Shown: piece by piece, positions 21,416-21,507 of the stretch
Layout: each line of letters opens with the position of its first letter
Numbering within the stretch: position 1 is the first letter of the stretch
Source: VGWB01 sp964480945
Lineage (GTDB): Bacteria > Bacteroidota > Ignavibacteria > UBA10030
DNA length: 21,507 nt
Reading direction: 5' to 3'
Assembly: GCA_964480945.1 (NCBI GenBank)
Contig: CAYZRX010000067.1
Location: forward strand, 1 to 21,507
Made by a program: the position numbers and the translations under genes
The notes under the pieces: model-generated
What the model saw: the letters and a program-made list of their open reading frames with translations, nothing else
The model's database searches: none
What the model was told of the DNA's origin: nothing

Positions 21416-21507
21416 GTGAAAGCACTTATTGCGAGCGGTGGGCGCGGCACGCGGCTTCGCCCGATCACGCACACCCAGAACAAGCATCTCATCCCGATCG
21501 CGAACAA
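21416..21507 (+). CDS. Glucose-1-phosphate thymidylyltransferase-like, N-terminus (partial)
   Basis: The first 30 codons of a sugar-1-phosphate nucleotidyltransferase, cut off by the window end. The GTG start is followed by KALIASGGRGTRLRPITHTQ and then NKHLIPIAN, the nucleotide-binding signature of the RmlA/RfbA family (activated sugars for O-antigen or capsule). GAAGAGA lies about 7 bases before the GTG. The 77-base gap after the PHP gene shows no strong terminator, so it may belong to the same transcript. The exact substrate cannot be told from this fragment. Confidence 0.85.
   Translation, partial: MKALIASGGRGTRLRPITHTQNKHLIPIAN

Overview
The window looks like a chromosomal segment of a fairly GC-rich bacterium, probably of the Fibrobacteres-Chlorobi-Bacteroidetes group (Bacteroidota or Ignavibacteria-like). 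This is an inference from gene families: DUF3467, DUF3109, DUF5916, a GlmM-type mutase with a GGEGSGG loop, DUF2520, and ECF sigma/zf-HC2 pairs next to HEAT-repeat proteins. I see no phage, transposon, CRISPR array, tRNA or rRNA.

Layout. (1) Bases 1-640 hold the 3' end of a TPR gene, a strong intrinsic terminator and a DUF3467 gene. (2) Bases 750-4752, minus strand, hold a compact cluster read as DUF3109 -> rpoN (sigma-54) -> hslV -> hslU. (3) Bases 4900-15500, plus strand, hold an envelope-oriented block with two ECF sigma/anti-sigma modules. Module 1 is sigma-1, an anti-sigma with a HEAT-repeat C-terminus, and a secreted DUF4097 repeat protein. A secreted HEAT-repeat protein follows. Module 2 is sigma-2, a second zf-HC2 anti-sigma, and a secreted TPR-HEAT protein. 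The block ends with a large CBM9-like/DUF5916 outer-membrane protein. (4) Bases 15527-18073, minus strand, hold a glmM-type phosphohexomutase and dprA. (5) From 18222 to the end, plus strand, are AMMECR1 (amrA), Memo (amrB), a DUF2520 dehydrogenase-like gene, a PHP phosphatase and the start of a sugar-1-phosphate nucleotidylyltransferase.

The main discovery is a shared promoter element. The same bipartite motif, CAACC - 16 or 17 nt - GTCTAAT, lies upstream of four transcription units in block 3: sigma-1, the secreted HEAT protein, the sigma-2 operon and the DUF5916 gene. It has the form of an ECF promoter (AAC-type -35, CGTC-type -10). The four copies split into two pairs by flanking sequence, sigma-1 with DUF5916 and sigma-2 with the HEAT protein, as if each sigma drives itself and one outlying envelope gene. 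HEAT repeats recur in one anti-sigma and in two secreted proteins. I therefore propose a self-contained, dual-ECF envelope regulon that uses HEAT-repeat proteins on the periplasmic side. The promoter motif and domains are visible in the sequence; the regulon and signalling model are inference.
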